Position numbers and translations under genes: made by a program. A stretch of 8,093 bases of DNA from Corallococcus sp. Lineage in GTDB: Bacteria > Bacillota > Clostridia > Christensenellales > CAG-314. Below the pieces are notes generated by a model. It saw only the letters and a program-made list of their open reading frames with translations, had not been told where the DNA came from and made no database searches. Location of the stretch: contig JAMPHX010000060.1 of the NCBI GenBank assembly GCA_023663205.1, positions 1 to 8,093 on the forward strand. Direction: 5' to 3'. The stretch's first letter is position 1. Every line of letters starts with the position of its first letter. Below are positions 1-6,252 of the stretch, one piece after another.

Positions 1-79
1 CTAATTATACCAGAGATTTATATGAACTTTCTTTTTTGTTTGCCTGTTGCACTTGGTAGTATAATTCACCCATTGTATC

Positions 80-110
80 AAAAAAGTCACCTTGTACAAG
101 GTGACTTTTT
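80..110. terminator. Palindromic, probably bidirectional intrinsic terminator
   Basis: Bases 81-110 form a perfect 30-base palindrome: a 13-bp stem around a GTAC loop, flanked by A-tracts on the left and T-tracts on the right. Read on the minus strand, the GC-containing stem is followed by six T (bases 85-80), 35 bases after the stop codon of the surface-protein gene, which fits a rho-independent terminator for that gene. Read on the plus strand, five T follow, so it could also stop rightward transcription entering from outside the window. A second small hairpin (131-138 with 142-149, 3-base loop) overlaps the stop codon of the surface-protein gene itself. Confidence 0.85.
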
Positions 111-144
111 CAGTATCGAAATTGGGTTTTAGTAAAACTGTGTT

Positions 145-2682
145 TTACTTTTTGGGTTTAAATACGTATTTCATTATAACAACAATTATTATTGCGGCAA
201 CAAGCACTGCGCTTGTGATAATGGAAATCATCAATGCCCAATCTATCGGGTTGTCATCGGAAGGCGGCGTTACGGGGTCTTTGTTTTCTTCTTCGTCCTC
301 AGGTTCGGTAACATCGGTTATTCTTTCGTCGGATACCGCTACGTTGTCGTATTTTAATTCTTCGCCGTCTTTGAGGGCGGCAAGTATATCTTCGAGTTCG
401 TCGTAGCCGGATGTTGCGGTGTAAGTGATTTCCGCAGCAAGTTCCTTGTCAAGAACCCATTCGCCATCGTCGTTTTTGCTGAACATATCTTCCTGCGTGT
501 TGTCGCGAGTGTATGTTCCGAGCGATACCGTCCTTGCTTGGTCAAACAATACAGTGCCCGTTGCAAGTTTATCGGAGGTTTCGCTTGTAGCGTCGATTTC
601 GCCGTTGAACAGTGCAAGTCTGAGAGTTTTTGCGCTGTCGCCTGTAATTACAAGGAAGTAGTATCTTGTCCAAGATTGTCCGTCCTTGCCTTGCGCGGGC
701 GAATCGTTAAAGATTGCGTCGTCCGCAGGAGCGGCGCTCGCTTTGGTAAATTGCAAATTAAATGTTCCGTCTTTTGCCGTATCGAGCAGATATACGCACG
801 GTTTTGCACCGGCATCGAGAGAACGCGCAAGTACCGATATAAGCGTTACCGAATGCGGGTTGAGGCTTATTGCATCGGACAAGTAGCCGAATGATGTTGC
901 TTCGTTGTTTGTAATTTTGAGTACTGCGCCGTTATTGTCGTCGGGCACGGGAGCATATTGACTTCCCAGTTCCGTTCCGCTCGTTACGCTGTGCACGCCC
1001 GAAGGTACGGTGATGTTGTCTTTTCCGGAGTGATTGAGAATAACCGAACCTGCATATACAGGCGTCCAACCCGAAGGTCTGTGAAGGTCTGCCGAAGGTA
1101 TGCTGTTATTTGCAACGCTTCCGAACGAGCCGTTGGTTATCGTCGAAGTTGACGAACTTGCGCCGAGAGTAACCTTTTTGACGGTGCTTCCCGTCGAAGC
1201 GGCGGAGTAATCCGATTGGGTTATTTCTTCAATTACGGGCGCCGTTGCGATAACGGTTCCGTTGGGTATGGCTGCGGCAGACTGGTCGGTATAGCCGTCC
1301 TTTTCGCCGAGGGTAACAATAAGTTTAAGTTTGATTTCCGAAAGGTTTGAGGGTTTTACGTAGAAGTGGTATTGAGCAAAACCGTTGTTGGTATCTTTTT
1401 CCAAATCTTCGGAAGTGCTTATATTTGTAAAACTTTCCTTAATATCCGTTTCGTCTTCCGCATTTACAAGGTAGATGTTTGCACGCGGCAATTTGGAGCC
1501 GTTTTCCGCAATTACGCGGAGCCATACGCTTACGTGGTAGTTCATTCCGAAGGAAGGAGTACCAATCGCAATTCCGTCGGCGGTCATTTTGACGGGAGTC
1601 TTTATTGTGCCGTCGTTTTCTATCTTGCTGTAATTCTGTCCCGCTTGAAGGTCAAATGGGGCTATATTGTTATTGGCGGCAAGATAATCGGCGTTGGTTA
1701 TCGTAGCGGTTGCATCCCAAGAAAGTGTGTTGGTTACGTTGTCTTGACTTTCCTTTTCGATAGTGTAGGCATAGTAATCGCCCTTGGAGTGGTCAAGTCT
1801 GTCGCCGTGGTTAAGTCTGTATTCGTTTGAAGTAACCGTTTCAAAAACAATGTCGTCTATAAACACCGTTCCCGTTGCGGAAGTTCCGTTGTATACGTTA
1901 CCTAATCCCACGTTGACGTAAGACGTCTTGGAACTTGCCGTTTGGTTAAATACATACAACTCGATTGTTTGCCAATCGTTTGTGCCTGTAATGCCCGCAT
2001 CTTCGATACCTTTGTGCGCGTACCAATATCTTACGCCGCTTGTGGATTCCGTAAGTGCGGACGTTCCGCTTTTTACCATGGCAAATACGCCTGCTCCGGT
2101 AACGTCAACCGTCTTCACGTGAAGAGTAATTTTGACGGAAGTGTCGGAAGGAATGGTGAAACTTTGCGAATAGATACTTGCCGTGTAATCGGTTAGATTG
2201 TGTATCATATATACCAAGTCGCCTTCCGCGCCCTCGTAAACGCCGGGGTTTTCGATGTCGTTCAAACCGTATTTTGCAAGGTCGGCGGCGGTTTTGCTCC
2301 AATTATCTGCCGATACGTCAATTACTCCCATTACCGTTTCGCTATTGGAAGTAATTTCCGTAAACCCGTGAGTTGTGGAACTTGTGGGTTCTTTGTACGA
2401 ATACTTACGCCAATTTTGCGCAAGTTTGGGGAACGACCCGTTTTCTTCCGCGACGTATTCAAAATCGCCGTTACGGATTGTATCCGATGACGACGGTTGC
2501 TGTTCATTATCCAAGTCGGCGGGAAATTTGGCGTCGGGTGCTCTCCACCAAGTGAGTACGCCCGTTACCGAAACCGCAATTATCGCCGCTGTTACAATGC
2601 AAACTATTGCAATAAACAAAGCCTTCTTCTTTTTTTGATTGCCTGTTTGCGCAACAGTATTTGTCAGTGTTTGTTTGCTCAT
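145..2682 (-). CDS. Large membrane-anchored surface protein with three beta-rich, carbohydrate-binding-like modules
   Basis: This encodes 845 residues starting at ATG, with AAAGG just upstream (short spacing of about 3-4 bases). Residues 17-20 are KKKK, followed by a hydrophobic segment (about 21-45) that can act as a signal anchor. A second membrane segment lies at about 813-836 and the protein ends in a basic KPKK tail. An acidic, proline-containing linker (about 791-811) precedes it. The region between is rich in Thr, Ser, Asn and Asp and looks extracellular. It appears to hold three modules: 70-282 (starts NGDFE, ends GTVFIDDIVF), about 318-486 (starts after TITN, ends GTVIATAPVIEEI) and about 512-720 (starts TITNGSFG, ends GTVLFDQARTV). 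An N-terminal NGDFE and a closing V-F-I-D-D-I strand are typical of CBM4/9-like jelly-roll domains, so glycan or cell-wall binding is a reasonable inference. No catalytic domain, LPXTG sorting motif or lipobox is visible. The gene stands alone, with its own promoter and terminator. The product family is not recognised by name. Confidence 0.85.
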   Translation of the reverse strand: MSKQTLTNTVAQTGNQKKKKALFIAIVCIVTAAIIAVSVTGVLTWWRAPDAKFPADLDNEQQPSSSDTIRNGDFEYVAEENGSFPKLAQNWRKYSYKEPTSSTTHGFTEITSNSETVMGVIDVSADNWSKTAADLAKYGLNDIENPGVYEGAEGDLVYMIHNLTDYTASIYSQSFTIPSDTSVKITLHVKTVDVTGAGVFAMVKSGTSALTESTSGVRYWYAHKGIEDAGITGTNDWQTIELYVFNQTASSKTSYVNVGLGNVYNGTSATGTVFIDDIVFETVTSNEYRLNHGDRLDHSKGDYYAYTIEKESQDNVTNTLSWDATATITNADYLAANNNIAPFDLQAGQNYSKIENDGTIKTPVKMTADGIAIGTPSFGMNYHVSVWLRVIAENGSKLPRANIYLVNAEDETDIKESFTNISTSEDLEKDTNNGFAQYHFYVKPSNLSEIKLKLIVTLGEKDGYTDQSAAAIPNGTVIATAPVIEEITQSDYSAASTGSTVKKVTLGASSSTSTITNGSFGSVANNSIPSADLHRPSGWTPVYAGSVILNHSGKDNITVPSGVHSVTSGTELGSQYAPVPDDNNGAVLKITNNEATSFGYLSDAISLNPHSVTLISVLARSLDAGAKPCVYLLDTAKDGTFNLQFTKASAAPADDAIFNDSPAQGKDGQSWTRYYFLVITGDSAKTLRLALFNGEIDATSETSDKLATGTVLFDQARTVSLGTYTRDNTQEDMFSKNDDGEWVLDKELAAEITYTATSGYDELEDILAALKDGEELKYDNVAVSDERITDVTEPEDEEENKDPVTPPSDDNPIDWALMISIITSAVLVAAIIIVVIMKYVFKPKK

Positions 2683-2734
2683 AATCCTTTTCGATACCTT
2701 TAATGTAATTTATTGGTATGTATAAGTACATACA

Positions 2735-2770
2735 TACTGACATTTTAATACAAACTAAAAGAAAAATCAA
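2735..2770 (-). promoter_or_regulatory. Predicted sigma-A promoter of the surface-protein gene, with an adjacent inverted repeat
   Basis: On the minus strand a -35 box TTGATT (2770-2765) is followed by exactly 17 bases and a -10 box TAAAAT (2747-2742). Four and five of six positions respectively match the sigma-A consensus. The predicted start is near 2735, giving a leader of about 50 bases. An inverted repeat GTATGTA-TAAG-TACATAC (2716-2733) lies just downstream of the predicted start. It could be an operator or a small leader hairpin. I found no equally good promoter for the rightward TSUP genes in this divergent gap. Confidence 0.5.
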
Positions 2771-2839
2771 TTAAATGCAGGCAGATTTTGCAAATAAACT
2801 GCCCTTTGGGTTGATTTGTATTGCAAACGGTAGGTAAAA

Positions 2840-3196
2840 ATGGTTTCAAAAAAATGGGTGCTTGTTGTCGGCGGTTTGGTTGCGGGGTTTATTAACGGCT
2901 TTTTGGGCGGAGGCGGAGGGGTAATAATAGTATCGTTATTGCTTGCTTCGGCAAAATTGCCGCAAAAAAACGCACAGGCAACCGCGCTGCTTGTTATACT
3001 GCCGTTGACGGTGGTTTCCGCTATAGTGTATTTGGCGTGCGGCAGCGTAGATTGGATGCCTACGCTGTGGACGACGTTGGGCGTTGTTGCGGGCGGCATA
3101 GCGGGCGCGCTTCTGCTCAACAAATTGCAGGGCAACACGGTAAAGATAATATTTGCGCTTATACTTATTGCAGGCGGAATCAAGATGTTCTTTTAG
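2840..3196 (+). CDS. Half-length TSUP (TauE/SafE) family membrane protein, first of a pair
   Basis: This 118-residue, very hydrophobic protein has about four membrane segments (roughly 5-33, 42-67, 75-95 and 101-117). The glycine-rich motif GFINGFLGGGGG (17-27) is the signature that begins each half of TauE/SafE (4-toluene sulfonate uptake, TSUP) permeases, followed by the usual N-A-Q-A-T segment near 44-48. Full-length members are about 250 residues with two homologous halves, so this is one half. The family moves sulfur compounds such as sulfite, sulfoacetate or thiosulfate; the substrate here cannot be told. It is followed 114 bases later by a second half-length gene. The ATG at 2840 is preceded by TAGGT at 5-base spacing, a modest ribosome binding site. 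There is no sign of truncation: it starts and stops cleanly at domain limits. Confidence 0.85.
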   Translation: MVSKKWVLVVGGLVAGFINGFLGGGGGVIIVSLLLASAKLPQKNAQATALLVILPLTVVSAIVYLACGSVDWMPTLWTTLGVVAGGIAGALLLNKLQGNTVKIIFALILIAGGIKMFF

Positions 3197-3310
3197 TTTG
3201 CGGACAAAAACGCGCTGTAAGACTTTTGCGCCCGACCGAACAAATAAGCGGCAATGCTAAAACGGAAACGAAATATAACGAGATATTAAGGTAATTACGG
3301 CGGTGAATTT

Positions 3311-3757
3311 ATGCAAATTTTTTTGTTGATACTATTTGGGTTTCTCTCGGGAGTGATAGGCGGTATGGGAATGGGCGGCGGTACGTTGCTCGTCCCGCTT
3401 TTGTCGTTTTTGGATTTGGAACAAAAAGCGGTTCAGGCAATAAACCTTATAAGTTTTTTGCCAATGTGCGTCGTTGCGCTTGTATTGCACGGCAAAAACG
3501 GTCTTGTAAAAAAACGCGGTGTGCTGTGGATAATAATACCGGCAGTAATTTCCGCGGTTGCGGGTGCGCTGCTTACACAAGGCGCGCAAAACAAAACTCT
3601 CAAAATATGCTTCGGTGCGTTTATCGTGTTGGTGGGAGTGTGGCAGATGATAGTTGCAATTAAGTTTGCCGTCAAACGTAAAAACCGCAAACGCTTGGAC
3701 GTAATATATTGTCCGTCGGGTAAACTGCGCGCAAAGATACGCGGCAAATCACGATAG
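3311..3757 (+). CDS. Half-length TSUP (TauE/SafE) family membrane protein, second of a pair
   Basis: This 148-residue membrane protein carries the same half-domain signature as its neighbour: GFLSGVIGGMGMGGG (10-24), then K-A-V-Q-A-I-N (39-45), and about four membrane segments up to residue 120. It differs from the first half by a strongly basic, soluble C-terminal tail (121-148), which by the positive-inside rule should be cytoplasmic. The two proteins together equal one full-length TSUP permease, so a heterodimer is the simplest reading. GGCGGTG just upstream of the ATG gives a plausible ribosome binding site. The 114-base gap after the first gene has no terminator that I can see, so the two are probably co-transcribed. 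The transported compound is unknown. Confidence 0.85.
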   Translation: MQIFLLILFGFLSGVIGGMGMGGGTLLVPLLSFLDLEQKAVQAINLISFLPMCVVALVLHGKNGLVKKRGVLWIIIPAVISAVAGALLTQGAQNKTLKICFGAFIVLVGVWQMIVAIKFAVKRKNRKRLDVIYCPSGKLRAKIRGKSR

Positions 3758-3771
3758 AATAATTTGCCGCG
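3740..3771 (+). other. Hairpin spanning the stop codon of the second TSUP gene
   Basis: A perfect 10-bp stem (3740-3749 with 3762-3771, arms CGCGGCAAAT and ATTTGCCGCG) has a 12-base loop that contains the TAG stop codon at 3755-3757. No T-tract follows, so it is not a standard terminator. It could protect the 3' end of the transcript. Confidence 0.5.
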
Positions 3772-3876
3772 CATCGAATTACGGACAGGTTCGGCGTTTT
3801 AGCCGATTGACATTCCGAGGAAACTTTATTTAAAACGACTTGCGCTGTAAAAAGTGTAAATTTTAGGAATAATAAA

Positions 3877-3932
3877 CAAAACCGCGGTTTTGAACGTACC
3901 GTCAAAAAGATGAACTGCGGTACACATTTTTT
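3877..3932. terminator. Hairpin cluster between the converging TSUP and sigK genes, likely the termination region
   Basis: A 16-base perfect palindrome (3877-3892, centre ACCGCGGT) lies next to a 6-bp stem GTACCG/CGGTAC (3896-3901 with 3918-3923). Three bases later comes a run of six T (3927-3932), which suits termination of rightward TSUP transcripts. On the minus strand the palindrome is followed by TTTATTATT, which could end sigK transcripts. CCGCGGTT (3882-3889) can also pair with AACTGCGG (3913-3920) with one G-U pair, so two alternative folds compete. The stems are short, so this call is tentative. Confidence 0.45.
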
Positions 3933-3994
3933 AAAAGCGTACTTATTTTGCAGGGAGCAGATTTACAAATCCAAATAGTTTCCGCCAATGATTC

Positions 3995-4684
3995 TTATAC
4001 GTCGTCGTCCGACATTACCGAGCGGATTTTTTTGAGAGCGCGCGTTTCTATGCGCGAAATATAACTGCGGCTTATGTTAAGTTTTTTTGCCGTTTCCAAT
4101 TGTGTAAGAGGAGTGCTTCCGTTAAGTCCGAATCGCATAAGAATAATATCTTTTTCGCGGGTTGTCAGCGTTTTGTCAATAATTTTAAGTAGATTTTCAC
4201 GCAAAATATTGAGTTCTGCTTTACGAAAAACGCTATCCTCTTTGGCAGGGAGTATTTCCATCAGGGTATATTCGTTGCCGTCGCCGTCAACACCCAACTG
4301 TTCTTGAAGATATACGGTGTTTTTGTAGCGTTTGTTGCTGCGCAGCGTCATTAGCATTTCGTTTTCGATGCAGCGCGCAAGGTAGGTCGCAAGCGTTGTA
4401 CCTTTGCCGTTGCTGTAACTTTCTATTCCTTTTATAAGTCCTATCGAGCCTATGGAAATAAGGTCGTCCACATCGCACGAGTTGGAATACTTTTTTGCAA
4501 TGTGAGCAACCAGCCGCATATTGTGACAGATAAGTTTTTCGCGCGCGTCCGCATCGCCGTTTTTGAGCGCTGCGAGACACTGTTTTTCGTCTGCGGGCGA
4601 AAGCGGTTTGGGGTAACTGCTGTTTTCAAAGTACCCCGTAAAAAAGAACAGTCGCTTTATAAACTGCAATATTGCCGTAAACAC
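3995..4684 (-). CDS. sigK: RNA polymerase sporulation sigma factor sigma-K (pro-sigma-K)
   Basis: The 229-residue product is a sigma-70 family protein of sigma-K type, which directs late mother-cell transcription during sporulation. Region 2 runs from about 55 to 115 (N-M-R-L-V-A-H-I-A-K-K-Y, then DLISIGSIGLIKGIESY at 74-90 and the promoter-melting segment through about 115). Region 4 is at about 172-222, with a helix-turn-helix around ETAKKLNISRSYISRIETRA (197-216). Residues 1-20 are hydrophobic and basic and precede YPKPLS (24-29), which matches the place of the pro-sequence that SpoIVFB removes in Bacillus subtilis. The start is GTG at 4684-4682, set by AAAGGAGG (4702-4695) at 10-base spacing. 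The gene is uninterrupted, with no skin-like element. Sigma-E is the main alternative, but the pro-region and the K-G-I-E-S-Y context fit sigma-K better. It is transcribed away from rnpB. Confidence 0.92.
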   Translation of the reverse strand: MFTAILQFIKRLFFFTGYFENSSYPKPLSPADEKQCLAALKNGDADAREKLICHNMRLVAHIAKKYSNSCDVDDLISIGSIGLIKGIESYSNGKGTTLATYLARCIENEMLMTLRSNKRYKNTVYLQEQLGVDGDGNEYTLMEILPAKEDSVFRKAELNILRENLLKIIDKTLTTREKDIILMRFGLNGSTPLTQLETAKKLNISRSYISRIETRALKKIRSVMSDDDV

Positions 4685-4694
4685 CTATATGTTA

Positions 4695-4702
4695 CCTCCT
4701 TT
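4695..4702 (-). promoter_or_regulatory. Ribosome binding site that fixes the GTG start of sigK
   Basis: On the minus strand AAAGGAGG (4702-4695) is nearly complementary to the 3' end of 16S rRNA and lies 10 bases before the GTG codon at 4684-4682. No ATG with a comparable site exists nearby, so the GTG start is preferred. Confidence 0.8.
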
Positions 4703-4788
4703 TGTCCCCGACAGGTATGGCATTACTATGTTTATGCAAAAAAAGCACTTGTTTAGACTGCACTGCTTGACCGTTTTTTTTGTTTTTG

Positions 4789-4817
4789 TTGACAAACGAC
4801 GAATATTGATATACAAT
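4789..4817 (+). promoter_or_regulatory. Near-consensus sigma-A promoter of rnpB
   Basis: A perfect -35 box TTGACA (4789-4794), a 17-base spacer and a -10 box TACAAT (4812-4817, 5 of 6 matches) predict transcription starting around 4824-4825. This is exactly where the 5' strand of RNase P helix P1 begins. Such a strong constitutive promoter suits a housekeeping RNA. Confidence 0.88.
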
Positions 4818-4824
4818 TTTACAC

Positions 4825-5151
4825 AAGAGACAGCCAGACGATTGCGTGGGCATTTGCCTACGAGGAAAGTCCGAGCACCGCAGAGCAAGAGCGCAGGGTA
4901 ACTCCCTGTGGAGGCGACTTTAAGGAAAGTGCAACAGAAATAAACCGCGGCATTTGCCGTAAGGGTGGAAATGTAGAGTAAGAGCCTACAAACGCGCTGG
5001 CGACTTCGCGTTCATGTAAACCCCGCTCGGTGCAAGAAATGAGAACAAATACCTGCTCGGTATCTCGACATATTCGCTGGAGACTGTCGGCGACGACAGC
5101 CGTAGATAGATAATCGTCAAATACAGAACTCGGCTTACAGACTGTACTCTT
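4825..5151 (+). ncRNA. rnpB: RNase P RNA, catalytic subunit, class A type
   Basis: This RNA is the catalytic part of RNase P, which matures tRNA 5' ends. The conserved 5' block GAGGAAAGTCC is at 4862-4872 and the 3' block ACAGAACTCGGCTTAC is at 5123-5138. CCGAG (4871-4875) pairs with CTCGG (5129-5133) as part of helix P4. The ends close as P1: AAGAGACAG (4825-4833) with CTGT-A-CTCTT (5142-5151), with one bulged A. GTGCAACAGAAA (4929-4940) matches the conserved central block. A CTGTC/GACAG stem (5084-5088 with 5095-5099) fits P18, which class B RNAs lack, so class A is inferred. The length of about 327 bases is on the short side. The L15 region reads CATGTAAACCCC where the usual motif is GGTAAAC. 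The exact ends are estimated from P1 pairing. Confidence 0.95.
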
Positions 5152-5156
5152 ATTAT

Positions 5157-5193
5157 CGGGGACGCAAGGTAACTATCTTTTGTCCCCGTTTTA
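5157..5193 (+). terminator. Intrinsic terminator of rnpB
   Basis: CGGGGAC (5157-5163) pairs with GTCCCCG (5182-5188), and the hairpin extends inward through AAGGTA (5166-5171) with TATCTT (5174-5179). TTTTA follows at once (5189-5193). It lies six bases past the end of P1. Confidence 0.88.
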
Positions 5194-5328
5194 CTTGTTA
5201 TAGCGGCGTTTGTTATTGCCTGAGGTTTCGGCGCAGGCAAGTCAGGGCGCAATTGCCGTTTGCGATAGGCGGCGTCAAAAGAGACGGAAAACCAAGTTGC
5301 ACATCGGTGCAACGGCGGAGAATTGCGT
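5194..5328 (+). promoter_or_regulatory. Structured leader upstream of the radical SAM operon
   Basis: This 135-base gap holds two clear hairpins. One is TTGCCTG/CAGGCAA (5216-5222 with 5234-5240, 11-base loop). The other is GTTGCAC-ATCG-GTGCAAC (5296-5313, 7-bp stem, tetraloop) and ends right against the ribosome binding site GGCGGAG (5314-5320). The second could modulate translation start. No convincing -35/-10 pair was found, so the operon may rely on an unrecognised promoter or on read-through from rnpB. No known riboswitch class was recognised. Confidence 0.4.
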
Positions 5329-6252
5329 ATGAATTGTAATTTGTGTCCCCAAAACTGCAATGCGGACAGAGCCGTCACGCGCGGCGGTTGCAAAAGTTTT
5401 GAAAACGCAACGGTGTGCAGAATAGGTTTGCACGCTTGGGAAGAACCTTGTATTTGCGGCGGTAAAGGCAGCGGTACGGTGTTTTTCGGCGGGTGCAATC
5501 TCAATTGCAGGTTTTGCCAAAACTACGCAATTTCCCGTACGGGCAAAGGCGTCGCCGTAACGGCGCGGCAACTTGCCGATATATTTGTGTATTTGGAAGA
5601 TTCGGGCGCGTGCAACGTCAATTTGGTAACTCCGCAGCACTTTTCGGCGGTAATTGCCGAAGCATTGACTCTTGCAAAACCGCGTTTATCGGTGCCTGTT
5701 GTGTATAACACCAATTCGTACGAAAAGGTCGACGCGCTTAGGCGGTTGGAGGGTCTTGTTGATATTTACCTGCCCGATTTGAAGTTTTGTTCGCCCGAAC
5801 TTTCGCAGGCAATGTGCGGTGCGGCAGATTATTTCGAGACGGCAACGCTTGCAATTGCGGAGATGAAACGCCAGCAGCCAAAAGACGTGTTTAATCCCGA
5901 CGGAATAATGCAAAACGGCGTAATAATACGCTATTTGGCTTTGCCGTCTTTTGTCGAAGACGGCAAAGCAATACTCGATTGGATTGCGTCTTTTGACAAA
6001 AACTCCGTTGTAAGTTTGATGTCGCAGTATTTTCCGATACGTTGCGACAAGGTTTTCCCCCAACTTAACAGGCGCGTCACGCCAAGGGAGTATGACTGTT
6101 TAACGGAATACTTTTTCAATGTAGGGCTAAGCAAAGGTTATATGCAGGACATTTCGTCTGCTACGCAGGATTATGTTCCCGATTTCGATTTGGAACAGGT
6201 TAAAGATATTATTAAAAATATTGCAAATAACAGCAGGTATGCCGAAAAATGA
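5329..6252 (+). CDS. Radical SAM protein, PflX/COG1313 family (pyruvate formate-lyase activating enzyme-like)
   Basis: This 307-residue radical SAM enzyme carries the CX3CX2C cluster motif in GGCNLNCRFCQNY (C56, C60, C63), which binds the [4Fe-4S] cluster that cleaves S-adenosylmethionine. The N-terminus has a second cysteine set (C3, C6, C10, C21, C30, C41, C43), including CNLCPQNC. The blocks EEPC (38-41), GSGTVFF, NLVTPQH (98-104), PVVYNTNSYEKV, DIYLPDLK (145-152), VSLMSQYFP (228-236), PQLNRRVT (244-251) and YVPDFDL (282-288) match the COG1313 PflX family. The reaction of this family is not established; it is related to, but distinct from, PflA. The ATG at 5329 is preferred over an in-frame TTG at 5323, because GGAG (5317-5320) lies 8 bases before the ATG and only 2 before the TTG. 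Its stop overlaps the next gene by ATGA, so the two are probably translationally coupled. Confidence 0.9.
   Translation: MNCNLCPQNCNADRAVTRGGCKSFENATVCRIGLHAWEEPCICGGKGSGTVFFGGCNLNCRFCQNYAISRTGKGVAVTARQLADIFVYLEDSGACNVNLVTPQHFSAVIAEALTLAKPRLSVPVVYNTNSYEKVDALRRLEGLVDIYLPDLKFCSPELSQAMCGAADYFETATLAIAEMKRQQPKDVFNPDGIMQNGVIIRYLALPSFVEDGKAILDWIASFDKNSVVSLMSQYFPIRCDKVFPQLNRRVTPREYDCLTEYFFNVGLSKGYMQDISSATQDYVPDFDLEQVKDIIKNIANNSRYAEK

Noticed and set aside
538..894. 118-codon plus-strand frame inside the surface-protein gene
   Set aside because: It is antisense to a long, well-supported gene, has no ribosome binding site or recognisable motif, and its Cys- and Arg-rich composition is typical of shadow frames.
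1366..1830. 154-codon plus-strand frame antisense to the surface-protein gene
   Set aside because: It is explained by the codon use of the opposite strand; it has no motif and no upstream signals.
2599..2601. Possible lipoprotein cysteine in the first membrane segment of the surface protein (C28)
   Set aside because: The residues before it (A-I-V-C) do not fit a lipobox, which needs a small residue such as Gly, Ala or Ser just before the Cys.
2767..3183. 138-codon minus-strand frame over the first TSUP gene
   Set aside because: It mirrors the real membrane-protein frame and is proline- and threonine-rich without a family match; the plus-strand frame has the TSUP signature.
4712..4730. Possible sigma-E promoter for sigK (CATAC at 4716-4712, minus)
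   Set aside because: The upstream ATA element is about 13 bases away rather than the 16-18 expected, so the match is too weak to list as a feature.
5275..5504. Minus-strand frames covering rnpB, the leader and the start of the radical SAM gene
   Set aside because: They overlap a structured RNA and a clear enzyme gene and show no motifs.
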